Positions 53,880-64,000 of a DNA stretch of 64,000 nucleotides are shown here, one piece after another (positions within the stretch are counted from its first letter, which is position 1; every line of letters starts with the position of its first letter). The translations under genes were made by a program, and so were the position numbers. The notes below the pieces were generated by a model. The model was given only the letters and a program-made list of their open reading frames with translations. It had not been told where the DNA came from and made no database searches. The stretch is from Undaria pinnatifida (taxonomy: Eukaryota > Sar > Phaeophyceae > Laminariales > Alariaceae). The DNA is taken from the NCBI GenBank assembly GCA_012845835.1, contig JABAKD010000017.1:7711600-7775599 (forward strand), written 5' to 3'.

Positions 53880-54250
53880 GCGTTGTTGTTCTATGGATGC
53901 TACATGACGCTGCGCCTATGGTTGAGGTTCGGTCGGTATTCGAAAGGCTATCGGCCGTGAAGAGCCTGGGGCAAAGTCGGTCCGCATGGTATATTTTGCG
54001 ACAGAAAGCGTTATGGGTCGCGTCAGGAAACGGTGACGGCCTAGCTGAGAAGTCGCGGTACGATGTACCGCAAGGAGTTGGTGACAAAAACCGGTACAAT
54101 GCCCAGTTGACCAATCAGCGTCGCGGATCGGGGTCTAAAACCTGGGGGAATTTTGCTATACCGAACGGTGGCGCGGAATTCTGTTGGTATACCGCTTTCA
54201 GTCGTCTGCCCTAACCGTAAATATATATGTATATATATAATTTTGTTTCA

Positions 54251-57200
54251 AAAATACATAACACTCCAGCTGTGAGATCGAATATTTTGTCAAAACGCAT
54301 CTTCTTTGCAAGCTGTGTGTGATACTCCGATCGCGCGTATTACGGTTTGTATGTCCTCATTAAAGATATAGGTCGGCGACTCCCCGTGGAACTACAGTGT
54401 AGCTCGTACCAGGGTCAACAGGGTTATGTTAGCCAGTCTGTGCGCGGAAACCATAAAACACGTTTTTGAGTGGGACAAAATCTAGCAGCTGGGGAAGGAA
54501 ACGCATAAATTTATCAAGTGAATCCCGCAAGCAAAATAGCCGGTGAGGGGAGGGCGGAGTTTTGAAGGACGTGGGGGACTGATTCTGGTCAAAAGAGGGG
54601 CGGGACGGGGGGAGGGGGGGGAGGGGACGGGTGGGGCAGCTCAATTTGTGCGTGGAAAATATAAATCCTTTCTGTGGCGAAGGGGGGGGGAATCTGACGG
54701 GGTGGGAGGGCTTCAGGTCGCATAGATGTAGGGGTGTGCTATACGCGTGGTGCTAGGTCTAGGCGATGGTGCGGGTGGTGGGGAAGGAGGGGGCGTTGGG
54801 GACGGGGACGGGGGGGGGGGGGGGGGGGGGTTCAGCAGCGGTGTGGACGGCTCTAGAAAGATAATGAGGCGATGTCCAGGCCGTGGAAGTGTTTATCACT
54901 CTGGCGGATATCGATATTAGGTGGGGCGTTTAAGCAAGGGAGAGCGAGGATAAAAACGCGGAAAAAAACAACGGGGGGGGGCGGGGGGGGGCGGGAAGCG
55001 TTTTCAAGAGGTTTAGGTCAAATACAATATCAAAATACACTCCAGCGAGATCAAGGATTTGGTCGACACTGATCTTCGCAACATTGTGTGTGATCCTCCG
55101 ATCGCGCGTAAAATCATATGTGTAGGAGCTTGCTATACGCCCAGTGCTTGGTCTAGGCGATCGTGCAGGGTGTGGGGAAGGAGGGGGCGTTGGAGGCGTT
55201 GGAAGCTAGGGAGAGCAAGAAAAAAAAAGGGGGGGAGGGGGGGGGGAGGGGGTTTCAACAGGTTTAGGTCGCATAAAATATTATAAAATGCACTCCAGCT
55301 ATGAGATCAAGGATTTGGTCGACACTGATCTTCGCAACATTGTGTGTGATCCTCCGATCGCGCGTATTAATCATATATTTAGTTAGGGGCTTGATATACG
55401 CGCGGTGCTGAGTCTAGGCGATCGTGCGGGGTGTGGGGAAGGAGGGGGTGTTGGAGGGGGGGAGGGGGGATGAATGAAAGCTACGTCATGGATGGCTAGA
55501 AAGATAATGACGTGATATCAATTGCTTAGAAGAAGTGGTTTTTACTCTTGCCGATTTCGATTATAAGTTGGGCGTTTGAACGAACTGGGCGGGGAACAAA
55601 AGCGGGGGGGGAGGGCGGAGATGAGTTGGAGCTACGGCATGGATAACTCGATGGAAAATGAGATGATATCAGCTGGCTGGTAGTGTTTACTACTGTTGTG
55701 GATTTCGATTTCAGGTGGGGCGTTTGATCAAGAGGGATCGGGGGGGGGGGGCAAATCAATATGTGCGCCGACACTATAAACCCTGCAAGGGGACGAATCT
55801 GATATTTGTAGCCAGAAGACACCGCTTTATATCACCCGCTTGGTAATTAATGTTTCTAATATTCTAGAAGGTTTGATGTTACATGTAGTATGCAACCCAG
55901 TTCTTAAGTGTAATAAACACGTGTAAAAAGCTTCATAATTGGTTATTGTACATGGATCGAAAGATAGAATATTTCAATCGATATGTATGTACAATCATGT
56001 AGATACCATTTTTTTCTGACACCGCTAATTATAGGAAAAATATACATATTGCCAAATACAACAGGCGAGGTGATGAGGTGATGCAACGTCACCGCCATTG
56101 AGAACGAAAGGGAGAAATACGAATCGTTATTGTTTTGAAAGGAACGCTTAGTGTACACGCGCTCATTTACGTTACTTTGTTAGTCATACTCCGCTTGGCA
56201 TAGATTGAGAGGCGATCATGCAAGCGGTATGTACGGAATACCTTACGTAATAAGTTGGTAGTGCGGTTTACCGCAACTTTGACATATCGGTCTGTACCTC
56301 CTTTTCACGTTATTATTGTCTCACATGTACGATTTTACGACTATGATTTTTACCGTGCCAATGTGGGGCTCTGAGGTCGCCAACTCTAATACAGGGGTAC
56401 ATCTTACAAATACACCGAGCGAGATGACGTGGGCATGCGATGTCACCACTATTGAACGCGAGGGTGACATCATTTGTTAGGCACATTATGCTACCGCGTT
56501 TGGTATGGATTGGCAGGCGATAATGCAAACGGACGGAGGCACGAAATACCCTGCGTAATAGGTTGGTAGTGTGGTCTACCGCAGTGCTAACATATCTCTC
56601 TACTCCTTTGTTATTATCTAGTGTACGATTATACGCCCTGTTTTCTCCCCACTGTCGTCGAAGATGTTGTGGTCCTGTAGATGTCGCGTCCATGTCTGGT
56701 ACTCTTGTGTGAGTGGTGCTCATGAAAACATGCCCTAGCGGGAAGTAGATGATCGCTGAGTGGCGTTCCTTTCCTTTACATCACGCCAGGTAATATTTGT
56801 CAACGCAACCGCTCGCTTGAAAACGACTATATACATACAGGGGGGCTTCGCCGCGGCGGGCTGACGCCCACCTGTGGCTCCGGACATGCCCGTAAGACAG
56901 GTAGCAAGCGAAGCGCAGAGGGACCGTAGAAGTGACAAGTTACTGGCAAGGGGTACGTTTTGATATTATATCAGTTTGTTGTGGTGTCTGCAAGTATGAT
57001 GAGGTGGAGCGAATTTGGACAGGTTTTGTACATAGTGAAGGGAGAAAGCAATAGAACGGTCCAAAGGTAGAGAAACCCATGATGATTTTCGTATCATGTG
57101 TCAGATACATATATGTATTGTAATATTATATGTGACCTAAACCTCTTGAAAACCCTTCCCCCCCTATATATATTCCTCGCTTTCTTTTGCTTAAACGCCC

Positions 57201-57850
57201 TAATATCGAAATCCGCCAGAGTAATAAACACTTCCACGCCCTGGATATCGCCTCGTTATCGTTTCAGAGCCGTCCATGCCGCTGCTGCAATTCCCACCTA
57301 CCCCCGCCCCCAACGCCCCCTCCTTCCCCACCACCCGCACCATCGCCAAGACCTAGCACCACGCGTATAGCAAACCCCTACATCTATGCAACCTAAAGCC
57401 CTCCCCCACCGCCTCCGGCCCCACCCCGCCACACCCCCCCCCCCTCCCCCACAAGAAATATATAGTTTCCACGCACAAATTGACCCTTTCCCCCCCCCCC
57501 CCCCGCCCCCCTTTTGATCAAAATCAGGCCCCCACGTCCTTAAAAACTCCGGCCTCCCCTCATCGGATATTCGACTTGCAGGATTTACTTGATAAACTGA
57601 TGCATATTTTTTCATAGCTGTCAGATTTTGTCCCCCTCAGAAACGGGTTTTATAGTTTCCGCGCACAGACTGACTAAAATCATCCTGTTGACCCTGATAG
57701 CTACACTGTAGTTGCAAGGGGAGTCGCCGACCTATATCCTTGATGAGGACACACAACTCGTAATGCGCGCGATGGGAGTATCACACACAGCTTGCAAAGG
57801 TAGATGAGTTTCGACAAAATCTTCGATGTCACAGCTGGAGTGTACTGAAG
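54251..57850. mobile_element. Family A element 3: near-complete large inverted-repeat element
   Basis: Left terminus at 54251 (TAACACTCCAGCTGTGAGAT) and right terminus ending at 57845-57850, inverted to each other. The left arm has G runs, several internal modules and two internal terminus-like blocks (about 55035 and 55290). The central region (55740-56330) matches the centre of element 2: TTCTAGAAGGTTTGATGTTA, CCAAATACAACAGGCGAGGT and GGCGATCATGCAAGCGGTAT. The right arm (57120-57850) has C runs. About 56330-57110 is not shared with element 2. No coding sequence is recognised. Confidence 0.82.
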
Positions 57851-58222
57851 TATTTGTTTTTATAATATATATATTATAAAAATTAAAATACACTCCAGCT
57901 GTGAGATCGAAGATTTCGTCGAAACTCATCTTTGCAAGCTGTGTGTGATACTCCGATCGCGCGCATTACGAGTTGTGTGTTCTCATTAAGGATATAGGTC
58001 GGCGAATCCCCTTACAACTGCAGTGTAGCTATCAGGGTCAACAGGATGATTTTAGTCAGTCTGTGCGCGGAAACTATAAAACCCGTTTCTGAGGGGGACA
58101 AAATCTGACAGCTGTGAAGGAAAAGGGGGGCCTGGTTTTGATCAAAAGCGAGCGGGTTTGGAGGGGGGCGTGGGGGGGGGGGGGGGAAAGGGGCAATTTG
58201 TGCATGTAAGCTATAAATCCTT
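57851..58222 (+). mobile_element. Truncated family A left end, head-to-head with element 3
   Basis: Starts from the palindromic TATAATATATATATTATA that it shares with element 3's right end. It covers the first about 350 bp of the family A left arm (to GTGCATGTAAGCTATAAATC) and breaks off in ATATATAT. This repeats the arrangement at 25800-25830. Confidence 0.82.
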
Positions 58223-58357
58223 TATATATATGTACGATTACCGGCGGGTAATAGAACGGGACTACTAGACTACAACATCAGCAGCAGTAATCGCCAAACC
58301 AACTGGTATACCTCGAACGGAACGTACTGCTGCTGTATCATCATTTTTTATTTTTAG

Positions 58358-58669
58358 AAGTCCAACCATAAGTACCTGGACCTACCTCCTCTCTTCTCCC
58401 CTGTAAGCGAGTACTCCTATGTGTATATTGGCCACGAGACTGTCATGGATCACGCAGCTCGCAGCGTTAAACCCAAGCCGCTCAACTGTTGCAACACAGT
58501 ATCGACCGCTCAAATGGTCGAACTCACATATTACGGAAATGAAATATTTTTGCAAAAACGAGTACTACAGCAGAGAGGCAGCTCGGGCACGGTGCAAGCA
58601 CGCCTGAGGCCGCGTCGGACACAGTCCGCGTCGGCTAGCAAGATAAGGAATTTTCGGGCCGAGGAGTAA
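58358..58669 (+). CDS. Candidate terminal exon of an unidentified gene
   Basis: Open from a good acceptor (poly-T then TTTTTAG, ending at 58357) to TAA at 58667-58669. The peptide is protein-like: HKYLDLPPLFSPVSEYSYVY, IGHETVMDHAARSVKPKPL, VELTYYGNEIFLQKRVLQQR, then a basic, serine-rich tail. I do not recognise a family. An upstream exon is not visible, as a truncated family A copy lies just to the left. It might be the 3' exon of a gene broken by the insertion, or chance. Confidence 0.28.
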   Translation, partial: KSNHKYLDLPPLFSPVSEYSYVYIGHETVMDHAARSVKPKPLNCCNTVSTAQMVELTYYGNEIFLQKRVLQQRGSSGTVQARLRPRRTQSASASKIRNFRAEE

Positions 58670-59129
58670 CTCTCATCGCAAGCGAGGACGGCAAAAGCTC
58701 GACAATATGTCCAAGAAAGCTGAGGAGTGTTCTCCGAGCAGCAGCTGCAATTTTGTACATGTTTTTCGATTTTTTTGCATATTTTTCTATTTTTTGTTTT
58801 CAACTGGTACCTCAACAACGTGCGCTTGTTTTTTCAAATTAATTTAATTTTGTTATTTTGAAACAAAAAGCAGTACCAATCACTGTACATATATGATACG
58901 TACCCGGCGATACCATGCCGTGCACTTTACGCGAGTACTATTGGCAGTACCAATAACTGTTCCTGTGTGATACTTATCAGAAGATGCCGCTCCTCACACT
59001 TCACCCAAGTAAGTGCCAAACACGGATGTAGAGTGTATCGTGTCACGCATATACTTTGTTTCTTTCTTGTACGACCTGCTGTAGCATTGGTAGTTGCTGA
59101 TATACGGCTATCACGGGTTGTAATTGTAG
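58670..59129. other. Stretch with no supportable gene
   Basis: AT-rich to 58880, then a transition into degenerate satellite. Confidence 0.4.
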
Positions 59130-60289
59130 TTGCGTTGCGGGCCGCTGCGTCTGGTACGACGGCTGTGCCTGATGGGGTTGCTTTGCTGATCGCTGTTGAC
59201 ATACAGCCGCCGCCGACACGGCTGTGAGGATGTACACCCATCATTGGATCGGCTGTGCCATATGTGTTTTCTCTCTGCTGATGATCGTGGTTGGTGTGTG
59301 GCTATGCCACTCACGTTTTCGCTTTGCTGATCGCGGTTGACATACCATTCTGGTCGACACGGTTGTGTTGTCCAGACGCGCTTTCTATTTGCTTCCCATG
59401 GCTGATATTCGGATGTGCTTGCTTGGCAACATAAGTAGGCGGGTGTGGCTATGCCCTAAGGGGTTTGCTTTGCTGATTGTTGTTGATACACAGCGGCGCC
59501 AGATACGTTTTCGCCTTCCTGACCGCGGCTGATAGACCGCGCTCTTGATGTATACCTGTGCCACATAGACTTTTGCATTTCTAATCGCGGTTGATACGCC
59601 GCTTTGGTCGACACGGCTGTGTCGTCCAGAAGTGCTTTCGCTTTGGTTTATGATCGCTGTTGATGCACAGCTGAAACATATATGATTTTGCCTCGCTGAT
59701 CGCGGTTAATTTCCCGTGCTGTCAATATACAGCTGTGCCATATAGGCGTTCGATTGGCTGATCGCGGGGGATATACCGCTCTGGTCGACGCGGCTGTGTC
59801 GTCCAGAAGTGCGTTCGTTTTGGTTTCTGATTGTTGTTGATACACAGTTGTGCCAGATATATTTTCACTGTGCCGATCGCGGTTGATATACCGCGTTGGT
59901 ATCCGTTGATATACCGCGCTGTTGATATATAGCTTTGCCTTCTAGGATTTTGCTTCGCTGATCGCGGTTGTTACACCGTTTCGGTCGGCACGGCTAAGTC
60001 GTCTAGAGGTACTTTCACTTTGGTTTCTGATCGCTGCTGCTGTAAAGCTGGGTCAGATGTGCTTGCGCCTGGTCGATCGCGGTTGATATACAGTTGTGCC
60101 ATATAGGCTTTCGCTTTGCTGATCGTGGTTTAAACACCACTCTGGTCGACACGGCTGTGTCGTCCAAAAGTGGTTTATCTGATCGCTTTTGTGATATACA
60201 GCTGCGCCAGATATGCTTGCGCTTAGCTTATGGCAGTTACCTGAGGGGTTTTCTTTGATGACTGTTGTTGACACACAGCTACGACAGAT

Positions 60290-60560
60290 GACCCAGGCTA
60301 CGGTAGGAGGGTCCCTTTTCGGGCCTTGAATTTCAGTGGCTAGGGGTCACTCGCGCGAGTAACCCCTTTGTTCCTTTGCGATCTCACGTTTTCTTTATGC
60401 TTTACATTTTGACGAAATCCATCCGGAATGCAAAGGGAATCAAAGCTGCGCCAAAACAAGTGCCTAAACCATTTTCATCCGTGGGGTACAGAGTCACTCG
60501 TGCGAGTGGCTCAAGCACACCAGTGAAATCGGGGGTACTCCTACTACCGCAGCCTTGGTC
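60290..60560. mobile_element. Family D MITE inserted in the satellite, with 4-bp target duplication
   Basis: 271 bp. The left end is GACCCAGGCTACGGTAGG and the right end CCGCAGCCTTGGTC is its inverted form with mismatches. AGAT at 60286-60289 is repeated at 60561-60564. Intact satellite units read CGACAGATATGCTTT across the empty site, which confirms insertion into an existing array. It is inverted relative to the 48072-48340 copy. Confidence 0.88.
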
Positions 60561-63371
60561 AGATATACTTTCGCGGTTGGTGTACCGCGCTCTTCATTGT
60601 ACAGCTATGCGATATAGGCTTTCGCTTTGCTGATTGCGGTTGACATACCGCTCTGGACGACGCGGCTGTGCCGTCAAGAAGTGCTTTTGATTCGGTTTCT
60701 GATCGCTGTTGATGCACAGCCGAGGCAGATATGCTTTCCCGTCGCTGGTGGCGGTTGATGTACGGCGCTATTGATAGATAGCTGTGTCTGATAGGATTTT
60801 CCTTCGCCGATCGCGATTGACATATCGCTCGGATCAATACGGCTGTGTCCTCCAGATATGCTTTCGTTTTGGATTCTAATCGCTGCTGATACACAGCTGA
60901 GGGAGATATGCTTTGGCCTTGCTGATTGCGTTTGATATTCCGCGCTAATGGTATACAGCTGTGCCATATAGGCTTTCGCTTGGCTGATCGCGATTGGTAT
61001 ACCGCTCTGATTGACACGACTGTGTCGTCCGGAAGTGCTTTCGCTTTGGTTTATTTTATTTTTGTGGTATACAGCTTCGCCCGATATGCTTCCACCTTGC
61101 TTATCGAGCTGCCTGAGGGGTGTGCTTTGGTGATTGCTGTTGATACACAGCTGCGACAGATGTGGTTTCGCCTCGCTGATCGAAGTTGGTATACCGAGCC
61201 GTTGATATATAGCTATACCATATATAGGCCTTCGCTACGCGGATCGTGGTGCGTATACCACCCTGGTCGACACGGCTGTGTCGTTCATAAGTGCTTTCGT
61301 ATTTGTTTGGTTGGCGTCGGGGTTGATGTACAGCCGCGCCACATGTGGTATTGCGTTGCTAAGAGCATTTTCTGGAGGAGATGGCTTCGCTGATCCCAGC
61401 TGAAACAAAGCTGCGCCAGATATGCTTTCGCCTTGCTAATTGTGGTCAATAGACCGCGGTATCGATATACAGCTGTGACATGTAGGCTCTTGCTTGTTGC
61501 TGATCGCGGCGGATATATCGCTCTAGTCGACACGGCTGTGTCGTCGAGAAGTACTTTCGCTTTGGTTTTCTTAAAGCGGTTGATATACAGCTGGGCCAGA
61601 TAGGCTTTTGCTTCGCTGGTCGAAGTTGATGTATAGCTCTGGTCGGCACGGCCTTCTAGAGGGGACGCTTTCGTTTTTGCGGCTCATGGTTGATGTACAG
61701 CTGGGCTAGCTTTGCTACACAAGTTTGGGTGGGCGCGGCTGTACCGCAGGGGGTTTCGTTCGCAGATCGCTGTTGACATAAAGCTGCGCCAGATATGCTT
61801 TCGCTTCGCTGATCGCCGTTGATATACCGCTCTGTTTGTATGCAGCCGCACCGGATATGCTTTCACGTTGGAGATACTGGGTGATATGCCGTTCTGGTCG
61901 ATACGGCTGTGTCGTCCGGAAGTGCCTTCGCTTTGCCGCTCATTGTTGATATACGGCTTGGTTAGCTCCGCTTCAGACATTTGCAGCTGCGGCTGTCCCT
62001 GAGAGGGTTCGCACTCCTGATTGTTGTTGATGTATATCTGCGCCAGATATGCTTTCGCTTTGCTGATCGCGGTTGACACACAGCGCTGTTGATATGCAGC
62101 AGCGCAAAATATACTTTTGCTTTGCTGTTCGCGGTTGATATACCGCTCTGGTCGACATGGCCGTGTCGTGCGGGCTTTCGCTTTTGGTTTTCTGATCGCT
62201 GGGGTACATAGCTGTGCTAGTATGCGTTTGCTCTGCCGCACGCGGCTGACATGCTGCGTTGTTGATACACAGCGCGAAGGATACTGGTATCGCTGCTCCT
62301 TTGTCGTCGTGCCGACGCGCGTTGGTTACAATTTGATGATTCGCGGGTGCTACGACGTAGAAGGTTAACCCCTTTCTGCTGCAACGGCTTGATATTCTGC
62401 GGAACGAGACGCGGAGGAGTTTATGGTTGACTTTCGAGCGTGCGTTGCCGGACATTGTGCCCTAAACCTACACTCTCAATGATCGCTTTGCTGATCGCCG
62501 TCAATGTACCGCTTTGACTGACACAACTGTGGCATGGGGGACTTCGCTTTGCATCTCGTTGATGAAATACGACTGTGCCAGTTGAAGGTTCGTTTTAGTA
62601 ATTGGCTTTGCCGCTGCTGTGGGGATATGAACCCATCACTTGGCCTGCTGTGCCCAACGTGCCAACGCCCTGTTGATCGGTGTTTACATACGGCTTTGCC
62701 AGATATATTTTACCTTTTCTGATGTTGGTCGATGTACCGCCCTGGTCGACACGGCTGTGTCGTCCAGAATTGGCTTTCGCTTTGCTGCTCAATGTTGATA
62801 TACGGCCGTGCCAGTTGTATTTTCGCTTTGCTGACTGGTTAGACCGCTCGCCGACACGGCTGTATTATGGTTGCTACTGCCCTGGTCGCTGGCAATATAT
62901 AGCTATCACACGCACGGCGGTGCCAGCGAATTCTGCTTTGCTGACCTTGGCGCGATTGGGCAGCGGCGTTTGTTTGGCCAATCTCGGCACGTCGTGCTGT
63001 AACCTCGCTGGTTGCTGGTTAGTTGCGGTTGATACACCGATATCGCTGACAAGGAGTTGCCGGAGATAGTTTTGTCATCGCTGGTTGCTGTGGTTATCAA
63101 GATGTTGACGAATCTTTTCGTGGCCACTACTGCTGCTTCGCGGCTTGCGGTTGAAATGCAGTTATGGCTGACATGAAATAGTTGCGACCGCTATACCGCT
63201 TTTTACTGTCGATAAAGTTCATGCTGATGCAGTTGGTCTAAGGTGGTTGCGTGTTTCGCTCGTTGTGTTGCGGTGGTTACACAGCTGTGGTTGATGTGCA
63301 GATCGCTGTTGATATACAGTTATTGCTGGCACGGCGGTACCAGATGCTTTAGCTTTGCGGATTGCTTTGGG

Positions 63372-63600
63372 TACCAACCGTCTGGGACTTCAGAGGGCAA
63401 CGTTCGTTGACAAATATAACGGACGATTGCAGGGTCACCCACACGACGTTACCCGGGCTGCTAGCTCAAGAGGTGGGGACTATAGGGTGCGACTCCAACC
63501 GGAAGAGCTGCTCGATGTGCGCGTAGCATGGAACATCGTTTGCTACGCACTCTTGCCATGGCAATGACTTCATTTCTGACTTTATCGCTGCTGCGTGGGC
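63372..63600 (+). other. Protein-like block interrupting the satellite
   Basis: Between recognisable satellite units this segment encodes RLGLQRATFVDKYNGRLQGH, then DVTRAASSRGGDYRVRLQPE and ELLDVRVAWNIVCYALLPWQ, before a TGA at 63565-63567. The composition is unlike the satellite peptide and looks like a conserved protein fragment. I cannot name it. It may be a captured exon or a piece of a transposon gene. Confidence 0.3.
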
Positions 63601-63785
63601 CCCAAAACCGATTCATGAGGGTACACAACCGTCGCTGACACGGCTCTGTAGACATGCAACCATAATTGACAGTGCTGCTGTGCCAGAGATGGTTTCGCTT
63701 TGCGGGTCACTGTTAATATACAGCTGTGCCATTGTTTCGCCTTGCGGGTCGCTGCTAACATACAGCTATTGCCTACAAAGATGTG

Positions 63786-64000
63786 TTGTCTACTATTAAT
63801 ATAGGACCTTCGGGTTTTCGATTCCAATTTGTGAGATGACCACCAAAGACAAGAGGGTTAACACTAGAGAAATATGTAATGCCTACTCCCCCCTCCGATC
63901 CAGGGTAACAGCCCCACCGCCTGCGACCCAGACCGATAGATCCACGGAGAGAGAGACAGAGAGAGAGAGAGACTGCTGCCGCCGGGTGGCCCTTTACCCT
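63786..64000. other. Right edge of the window, with a GA microsatellite
   Basis: An AGAGAG run at about 63946-63973. Nothing else is recognised. Confidence 0.6.

Larger units (their letters stand above)
52032..54199. mobile_element. Element C: 2.2-kb element with about 320-bp terminal inverted repeats
   Basis: Left arm 52032-52348 and right arm 53880-54199 are inverted copies: GAAAGCGGTATACC at the left edge and GGTATACCGCTTTC at the right. Inner matches include CGCGACGCTGATTGGTCAAC against GTTGACCAATCAGCGTCGCG, and GCATCCATAGAACAACG against CGTTGTTCTATGGATGC. Between the arms sit a truncated family A copy and a family G repeat. No transposase is seen. No clear target duplication is recognised outside the arms. 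Confidence 0.78.
59130..63785. repeat. Diverged tandem satellite, about 177-bp unit made of three related parts
   Basis: Three parts alternate along the array, each starting TTTCGCTT-GCTGATCGCGG or a variant and continuing TTGATATACCGC. They differ in what follows: (1) CTCTGGTCGACACGGCTGTG with TCGTCCAGAAGTGC, (2) ACACAGCTGCGCCAGATATG, (3) GCGCTGTTGATATACAGCTG with TGCCATATAGGC. Parts 1-3 sum to about 177 bp, counted as 59 codons between equivalent points of the minus-strand frame. With two interruptions (60290-60560 and about 63372-63600), roughly two dozen units fit. Units are strongly diverged. Confidence 0.85.

Noticed and set aside
53689-54114. 141-codon minus-strand frame
   Set aside because: It lies mostly within the right inverted arm of element C. 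The left arm does not keep the same frame open, and no domain is seen.
60559-61017. Minus-strand repeat protein with a 59-residue period (also 61684-62455)
   Set aside because: A tandem repeat of 177 bp, a multiple of three, keeps any stop-free frame open across units. Frames break often, no start or promoter is conserved, and units have diverged freely.

Overview
This window reads as repeat-rich nuclear DNA of a eukaryote. Nothing resembles bacterial operons. The coding traces are split by GT-AG introns of about 250-620 bp. Most of the DNA is transposon remains, microsatellites, long poly-G/poly-C runs and satellite. The mix (Ty1/copia relic, hAT relic with short introns, interstitial TTAGGG-type repeats) would suit a large-genome protist or alga, perhaps a stramenopile such as a brown alga. 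That placement is a guess; no marker gene fixes the taxonomy. A run of exactly 500 N (16191-16690) shows this is draft scaffold sequence.

Layout. 1-9.1 kb: mostly anonymous sequence, with a few exon-like minus-strand segments near 3.5-4.2 kb, short tandem repeats and a partial MITE. 9.2-17.7 kb: the first block of 'family A' elements, which are large inverted-repeat elements with G runs in the left arm and C runs in the right arm. The first near-complete copy is 13961-17372. 18.7-23.9 kb: a decayed Ty1/copia retrotransposon on the + strand (gag, CCHC knuckle, protease DSG, integrase HHCC, part of the integrase core). It is frameshifted at two poly-A tracts and lacks reverse transcriptase and RNase H. 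24.1-30.2 kb: an array of tRNA B-box-like repeats, then the second near-complete family A element (25918-29803). 30.7-34.5 kb: a hAT transposase-like gene on the + strand whose exons can be followed by splice phase and protein similarity, but which carries several stops and frameshifts. 34.5-48 kb: mostly anonymous, with minisatellites, hairpin repeats and a possible BED-finger fragment. 48.07-48.34 kb: a MITE with clear terminal inverted repeats and a 4-bp target duplication. 50-54.2 kb: a protein-like minus-strand relic and a 2.2-kb inverted-repeat element (52032-54199) with other repeats nested in it. 54.25-58.2 kb: the third near-complete family A element plus a truncated copy. 59.1-63.8 kb: a diverged satellite of about 177 bp per unit, made of three related parts of about 60 bp. 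It is interrupted by a second copy of the MITE, whose insertion into the array can be dated relative to the satellite.

How the parts relate. No set of working genes makes a pathway here. The window is best read as layered transposon insertion. Family A, a second family (B) and an inverted pair near 51.8 kb share one terminal motif. Internal tandem repeats of family A carry a diverged copy of that same terminus. Family A copies often sit in or beside palindromic TA-rich sequence. Family relationships are from alignment by eye.
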